From Flectonema sp. DT1601 (Eukaryota; Euglenozoa; Diplonemea; Diplonemida; Diplonemidae): a stretch of DNA of 64,000 bases. Shown here in pieces: positions 58,024-64,000 of the stretch. The notes beneath the pieces are model-generated. The model was not told the origin of the DNA. It ran no database searches and saw nothing but the letters and a program-made list of their open reading frames with translations. Made by a program: the position numbers and the translations under genes. Location of the stretch: NCBI GenBank assembly GCA_964019425.1, contig OZ025840.1, forward strand, positions 582,001 through 646,000, written 5' to 3'. How positions within the stretch are numbered: position 1 is the stretch's first letter; each line of letters begins with the position of its first letter.

Positions 58024-58684
58024 TATTTTAAAAAAACAACAACCAAACAATAAACCCTCCCCTCTTTTTATTATTACGATCGCAATCAAACGAAAGTAAC
58101 AACACTCCAGACTTGCTTATTGGAGTGAATTCAGTCACAGAATAGTTGACTGGCTCACTAGTAATACTGACGACACGTTATACTTCGAAAGGCTAAGTTA
58201 AGCATCACCATAGTCACTGTATCCTTTTAACAGATTGTTAAATAATCGCTGTATTTTTTTTCCTCAACCAATTATCCCTCTTTTTTTTTTTTTTTTTTTT
58301 TTGTACCTACCCTACTAGAGCTTAATAATTCCCCTCCTTTAAAAAAAAAAAAAAGTAGTAAAAAAAAAAAAAAATCCATTTATTTTAAAAGTCTTTTTCT
58401 GTGCTGGGGAACAAAATTTTTTTTCCCCCGTTCAATTAAAGACAAAAATCAATAAGGAAGAATAAAAATTAAAAATACAATATACTTTCTTGCATGAGAA
58501 ATTGTGTGAAAACAATTTAAAAAAATATTTTTTAAACCAGGACAACCAGAACGACACAATATGAACAGGTGTTGTGAAGAGGTGACGTAACTTTCAATTT
58601 TTGCAATCATTTTTTTAAAAAAAATATGTAAATTAATTACTTTAATTTTCCCATTCAGAACCGGCAGAAGGCGCCGTTCATGAG
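55227..58684. other. Intergenic, no gene seen
   Basis: 3.5 kb. It holds A26 near 55983, a (TCC)n microsatellite at about 56981-57007, a T32 tract near 57991 and T20 near 58282. An isolated GGTTCGAACC at 55710-55719 is not part of a foldable tRNA. CCCATTCAG at about 58650-58658 is acceptor-like, before the RING gene. Confidence 0.65.
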
Positions 58685-59173
58685 ATGGCGCTTGAGCAGC
58701 TGCGCGCCGTAACTGAGTTGGAATTAACATGTTCTGTGTGTCTTGATATCTTTAAGGAACCAATTCTACTACCGTGTTCTCATAGTTTATGTACTTGTTG
58801 TGCGAAGAGTCTTATTAAAGTTGTAAAGGGAAAAGGACCTTGTTGCTGTCCACGTTGGTTAGCACACAATGAAAAGTGTTGCGAGTTGAAGTGTCCACTT
58901 TGTCAAGGTATTCACACTTTTGATGATGACTGTGAATTAGTTTTGAACCTTGCTCTTCGTAATTTATGTACCTATTATGGAGAGCTGATCAGTGCTTCAT
59001 CCGTTCAAAATTGTAGTGTTCATCAATTGAGTGAAACTAGTACTCACACGGCAGAAAACACCATACCAGACTCTAGTTATGTAGTAATCCCAGGTGTTGT
59101 TCCTGAAAGAGAACCAAGACCACATGTTAGTGAAGGAATTATTGTTCAAGAATATATAGAGGAATTTGGATGA
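58685..59173 (+). CDS. RING-finger protein (probable E3 ubiquitin ligase)
   Basis: One exon of 162 residues. A C3HC4 RING-HC finger spans residues 16-73: C16, C19, C31, H33, C36, C39, C70 and C73, with the classic CSVCLDIFKEPILLPCSHSL start. The loop before the last pair is long and carries extra cysteines (CCCPRW and CC), as in some TRIM/RNF proteins. RING fingers recruit ubiquitin-loaded E2 enzymes. The C-terminal 80 residues are acidic and disordered and no substrate domain is visible. No membrane segment. The ATG is the first in frame and lies 26 nt after the CAG at 58656-58658. Confidence 0.93.
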   Translation: MALEQLRAVTELELTCSVCLDIFKEPILLPCSHSLCTCCAKSLIKVVKGKGPCCCPRWLAHNEKCCELKCPLCQGIHTFDDDCELVLNLALRNLCTYYGELISASSVQNCSVHQLSETSTHTAENTIPDSSYVVIPGVVPEREPRPHVSEGIIVQEYIEEFG

Positions 59174-62100
59174 CCATCATTTTTCCCTCCTTTTTTTTTC
59201 CAACCTGATTGGAGAGTCTCTCTCCTGCTATGCTGCATGCGTAATAAGTGACAATTAGCGCTTTTTGGTTTTTTTGCAATAAAAAAAGTGCTAATTTCTT
59301 CGTTCTGAGTGCATGCTAAAAAAGTGACAAAATCCTGTTGTGCGTTTATATATATATTTTTTTTTTTTTGATTACCTCTTTATCCCATCTAAGATTTCCT
59401 TACACATACGGGTGATTGATCCAGCATTGACGTGTTGTTTATGATGTACAGTGCTAGAAGTAATGTGCGGCTAAAGTGATGCGCATGCGATTCATTTCTG
59501 CCTTCTTCTGGGTGAGTTGCGAAAAAAAAAAAAAAAAAAAACGCCCTTGTCTTAGGCGTGTCTCGTTGTTTCTGTTTTGTCTGCCTGTGTTTGTTATTAA
59601 ATTAGTTTTTGAGATGTGTTTTTCCATTTTTTTTTTTTGCGAATTGGTGACTGAGTTTAGTTTATTAGTTGTTACTTACCCGCGTTTTCCAGAAGAAAAC
59701 AATATCTTGGCGCGCCGCTGATTGGCGTGTATCCTCTCCATTTATTTTTATTTCATTTTATAGTCGTGATTTAAATCACGGTTTCTGCGCTACCCTCGCA
59801 AGCCATGGTTTCCCGTGTTTTGAATTTTTTTTTTTTTTTTTTTTTTTTTTTTGGTTCTTTTTCAAAAAATAGATCAGACAAGCAGACAACCGTCAAAGAA
59901 AAAAAACGAGAGAGGGAAGGAAAAAAAAACAGAAAAAAAAAAAAAAAGAAAGAGAAAATTTATTTCATCAGCAATGAAAATTAGCTCACCAGCGCATACA
60001 CACAACAAGGAGGAGGAAAAAAATAGTAAAAAAGAAAGTTGAAAATAGAAAGATGTGCCTCGTTGATCGGTAAATCTTTATTTTTTTTTTTCTTCTATTT
60101 TTTTTTTTCACCTAATAAAGGACATCTTCGTTCTTTTAAAAAAAAAAGAATGTGATCGGAGTCCCAATCTACTGACGTCAAGCAGCATACACACAAGAAC
60201 AAGAACAACACAAAAAAAAAAAAAAACAGACAGGAAAGGAAATCTGCAAGAGGAAGGAAAAGGGGAAAAGAAAATTATGTGAAAAATACCAGTGAGATAT
60301 CGATCTTTTCCCCGTTCTCCATCTTTTTTTACCCCCTCTATCAAGTTATCCCCCATTCTTGCATTTTTTTTAAGATTGTACGAAAATGTAAGCCCCTCGT
60401 TGGATTTCTCAATCGAAAAACTAGTTTGTGGCGTAGTTTTGGTTATTGTTTTCAGTTTACTTTATTTCCTTTGTGTTATTTCACTCTCTTGGATATGATT
60501 GTTCTTCGCTCTCGGTAAGTGCATACCCCTACGCTATGACTAATAAAAGTCATAGCATCCAATACTGGAGTGCTGTGATCTGTTATCTTTTCCATTTTCA
60601 ATGGAGGAGTAGAACTTCGTTAAGAGTTTCTGTTTGGAGATATGTGAAGCCTTGGTTAGCGAGTGTTTGATGATGTAGAAGATGGAGACTTGAAGTTCGG
60701 TCATCTTTTTTTTTAGCTGGACCATTCATAGCATACATGCGGTTAGTTCACCGAAAAAAGTATTTTTTAGCAGAGCATAGTTCTCTAGATATTATGAGCA
60801 CGGGAACCGTCCGACTCTTACTCCTTTATTTGCTCAACCTTTTTATCTTGGCTTTTTTGTCATGGTCTTTTCGTTCTCTTTTTTTTTTTTTTTTTTTTTT
60901 TTCCACCCCTTTTTTTTACTTTTTTTATGGTTTTCAAAAAATCACCCTAGCAGGCGTGTACTTTTTTCTTGGAGAAAACTGGCAGCTTATCAGCCAAGTT
61001 TCTGACACTGTCTGCCTTGTGCATGCGGTGGGTCTAGGTAGTTATTTTCAGGCAAAATATAAGTCGCTTTTCGAATGATTTTGTTCTTGCAACTTGACTC
61101 CCAGACTTGGATACACACTATAGAAGTAAGAAAGTCCTCCGTCCACAATAATTTTCGGCATACGAATATTGGCAAAAATTCTTTTTCGGGCGAAAACTTT
61201 TTGCTTTTACGGTAGTTAAATAAATTTTTGTTCCCTTTTTCTTTTCTCTTCCATACAGTAGACCTGTGAACTTTTCCCAGAGTATGGCTATCCCTGGCTT
61301 CGGATAAATAAATAAATAAATCTCTAATTAAATTTTGTGGTTTTTTTTTTTTCTTTCTTTTCTTTCTGTTTTTTTTTTCCATCCGTCTTTTTGTCATATG
61401 AACGTGTCTTACAGCTATATGGTTGAAAAAAGAAACCCTTTTTAAAGCTGCTCGAGGTTTGGCACATTTATCTTACGAAGTGGGGAGAGGTACGCTTTTT
61501 TTTTGATGTAGGATTAGATTCTTACAAATTTTTCTGTTTAACGTATTTTATTAGGAACTCTTATGTATCAGACCCCACGGGTTATCATAGTACCTCAAAA
61601 AAAAAAAAAAAACTAAAAATGCTGCTACCTGACATTATCCGTTCCGTGCCTCTATATTTGATCAGTATCTGTATTCATGTCGAGTTATCTAGATGGGTTT
61701 TTCTGTCTACAACAGAGTAGCATCTCTATAGTGAGTCTTCGATGCGAAGAACGACTTCGTGGTTCTTTTGTCTACTTCTTGTTTAAAAAACAGAAACCTT
61801 CGAGGTAGGGTTAAGCCGTTTTTTTTCTTAGTTTTCTTTTTTTACTTTCCCTATCACTTCACACGTAATGTGTGTGTTGCGAGTTTGGTTCTAAAAAAAC
61901 GTTGTTGTTGACCTACTTTCGGGGATACTGACCAAATTTATGCGAAAAATGATTTGTAATACTATTTTTTACATCGGATTGTGACGGAATTATCCGAAAA
62001 GAGAAAAGGGGCTGGCTTCTACGAACCAGTCGTTTTTATTAATTTTTTTTTTGTTTATTATTGAGAGTCTTAATGATTGTGATACCGAAAACGCCGATCT

Positions 62101-64000
62101 TTGACTTAAATATATAATAAAATAAAAATATATAAAAAACGTGGTTGTAAACTCGCATAAAAAGAAATCCTTTTTTTTTTTTTTTTTTTTTTTGCCCCCT
62201 TAGTGGGACTATATTTTCACCCCCCCTGCTTATTATGTGTTGATTACCGGATGTGACAACGTCTTCTGGTCAATAAGACAAAAAAAGAAATATGATTCAG
62301 TTTTTTTTTACATCGTCAAAGTTTCTCTTCCAATCTCAGCTGCTTATTTATAACCCCTTATATTAACTGATGTGTGTAGGGGTACTACAACCTTGGTTGA
62401 ATATGGGACTTTTTAATAATTAAAATTATTGTTTTACCGTGCTTATGTTCGTGTAATTCCCTCCCCCGGTCTCAAGCCGACTGACTGACTTCTATAACAT
62501 GCTGATGATGAGAGAATAGAATAAACGAAGGTTTTTTTTTTTTTGGATATTTCCGAAGCCTGGTAGTTATTTCAAAAAGTCTAAGTTAAATATTACAGAG
62601 TAAAGTCAAAGCAGTTATTCCTCTGAAATTGATGCATCTGTAGTGTAGTCACAACATGGATACGATCTGTGTGGACAGGGTGACTCATCCCCTTGTTGGT
62701 TAGTTATTTATATATATTTATTTTTCTTTATAATTATTTATTTTATTTTCTCCGTAAAGTATTCTTTTTTTTCTTCTCCTTCTTTTTCTTCTTCCTCTTC
62801 TTCTTCTTCTCTTTTCAACCGCAAGTGGGAATAGTACAACACAACGCAATGCCGTTGTTATGTGCACTCACAAAAAAATTTGCAGTTGGGGGGGTTTTTT
62901 TTTTTTTTAAATCGCTCTCCTTCCGTCTTTAAAATGTCCGTTTTTTAAAAAAAAAAAAATTACAAACCACCTACAAAAAAAAAAGGGGGAAAAAATCATA
63001 ATAATTTGTTGTGTTCATTAATAATGATTGCATAGTTTTATAGAATTCTTTTTTAACTTTTAACGTACCCGTATTGATATACACAACGTTGTATAACAGT
63101 CGTTTGTGCAAGGTAAAGGGTCAAGAAGTAATCTTTAGTTGATTAAAGTTTAAGTTTTCGTCGTATTTTTTTTTTTTGTAATTTTTTTTATGAAATTACA
63201 TTACACCCATTTGGTTGAAAGTGATTCAACAATTCGTTTCTGAGTCTTCGGAAATGGATACGGATTGGGTCCTCTGTTGCTGTGAGTTTCCCTCCTAACG
63301 CACTCATGGTATACAGTAACGTTGGATTAAGTAACTAACATTCTTTTTTCTTTCTTTCTTTTTCGTCTGATTTTTCTGATAGGAGGAAAAAATAAAATAA
63401 AAAACATCACTATGTATCGGTTAACAGTAAAATTAAGCGTGGGATACGACAAGTATTTCACAGATTCTCATGTTAATAGATACGAGGGGTTGTGATACGG
63501 ATAAAAACAGGTGTTTTCTTTTTATTAAATGTTAAGTATCAGCGGGGAAAAAACGATTCGGCTGTATTGGTGTTTACTTTGGCTCAATTTTTTTTTCCAC
63601 CCCCCTCCTTTCATTGCAACCAGGTTTGGCCGAAGTTTATATTTTAGCCACTTTCAAGTTACTTTATATTTAATCAAAGTATGAAGTTGCCCTCCGAACT
63701 TGCACGGGACCGAGAAAGAAGAAAAAGAATAGGGAAAATCAAAAAAAGGCAATCCATATCTACACAGAGGATCATTTTTCGTGCACAGACGAATTTCTAT
63801 TCTTGTACAAAAAATAGTGTGTGTTTTGTGGAGGACATTTGAAATCCTTTTTTAATTGTTTCTTCTTCAGGTTATTATCGGCTTTTTTCACAGATGCGGG
63901 GTTTACCCCCCCGCAGTGTGGTTTTTATCTTTTCTTATTATCCTCCTCATTTATACCAAAAAAATTAGTAAATTGCAAATGTCTTTTTTCTTTTTTCCTC
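59174..64000. other. Intergenic to window end, no gene seen
   Basis: 4.8 kb without a convincing frame on either strand. It holds T27 near 59826, T20 near 60882 and T24 near 62171, plus a hairpin between direct repeats at 59234-59330 (listed separately). A 16-bp palindrome CGTGATTTAAATCACG lies near 59765, and a 9-bp hairpin with loop AATAAA at 60533-60556. Confidence 0.6.
59234..59330. repeat. Hairpin flanked by 21-nt direct repeats
   Basis: Direct repeats at 59234-59254 and 59310-59330 match at 18 of 21 positions (TGCATGC, then AAGTGACAA). Between them, 59253-59296 forms a 14-bp stem (AATTAGC arm) with one G-U pair. It lies about 60 nt after the RING stop, so it may be in its 3' UTR. Confidence 0.6.

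Noticed and set aside
60533-60556. 9-bp hairpin with AATAAA loop
   Set aside because: Stems of this length are expected several times by chance in 64 kb and there is no gene nearby to use it as a polyadenylation site.

Overview
This window is nuclear DNA of a single-celled eukaryote that appears to be flagellated. It is AT-rich and uses the standard code: TAA, TAG and TGA all end recognisable genes. About half of it is coding. I support 19 protein genes and see no tRNA, rRNA, CRISPR array, retroelement or viral relic. The lineage cannot be named from the sequence alone. DAW1 implies motile cilia, and a GT48 beta-1,3-glucan synthase implies callose-, paramylon- or wall-type glucan. Genes carry few, short introns. 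All genes lie on the + strand, and many start codons follow a pyrimidine-rich tract ending in AG. Together this fits directional gene clusters matured by trans-splicing (euglenozoan-like groups, or perkinsid/dinoflagellate relatives), but no spliced-leader gene is visible, so this stays a hypothesis.

Layout. 1-2.5 kb: 3' part of RAE1, then DAW1. 2.9-11.6 kb: a 2,850-residue membrane protein joining an extracellular glycosidase-like domain to a beta-1,3-glucan synthase. 12.8-15.2 kb: coiled-coil protein with four exons. 16-19 kb: APC10, then a disordered protein with a PH-like end. 19.3-22.9 kb: an orphan membrane protein and a Kelch-BTB-BTB protein of LZTR1 layout. 23.8-27.4 kb: an LYR plus YccV-like protein and a small signal-anchored protein. 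29.4-34.1 kb: a giant inactive caspase-like protein with an IQ motif. 36.7-43.1 kb: a secreted orphan, the mitochondrial zinc-finger chaperone DNLZ/Zim17, an iron-dependent alcohol dehydrogenase, a small orphan and a hemerythrin-domain protein. 43-51.5 kb: a gene desert holding 68 near-identical copies of an 18-bp unit. 51.6-55.2 kb: a coiled-coil protein and a CxxC-finger orphan, separated by a 26-bp perfect hairpin. 58.7-59.2 kb: a RING protein. 59.2-64 kb: no gene.

The genes are mixed housekeeping and cytoskeletal functions and do not form one pathway. The most distinctive items are the glycosidase-glucan synthase fusion, the strict one-strand layout, introns with GTATGT donors and T-poor A-rich acceptors, the satellite array, a family of small hairpins near 34.8 kb, and very dense A/T homopolymer tracts (up to 52 T) confined to non-coding DNA.
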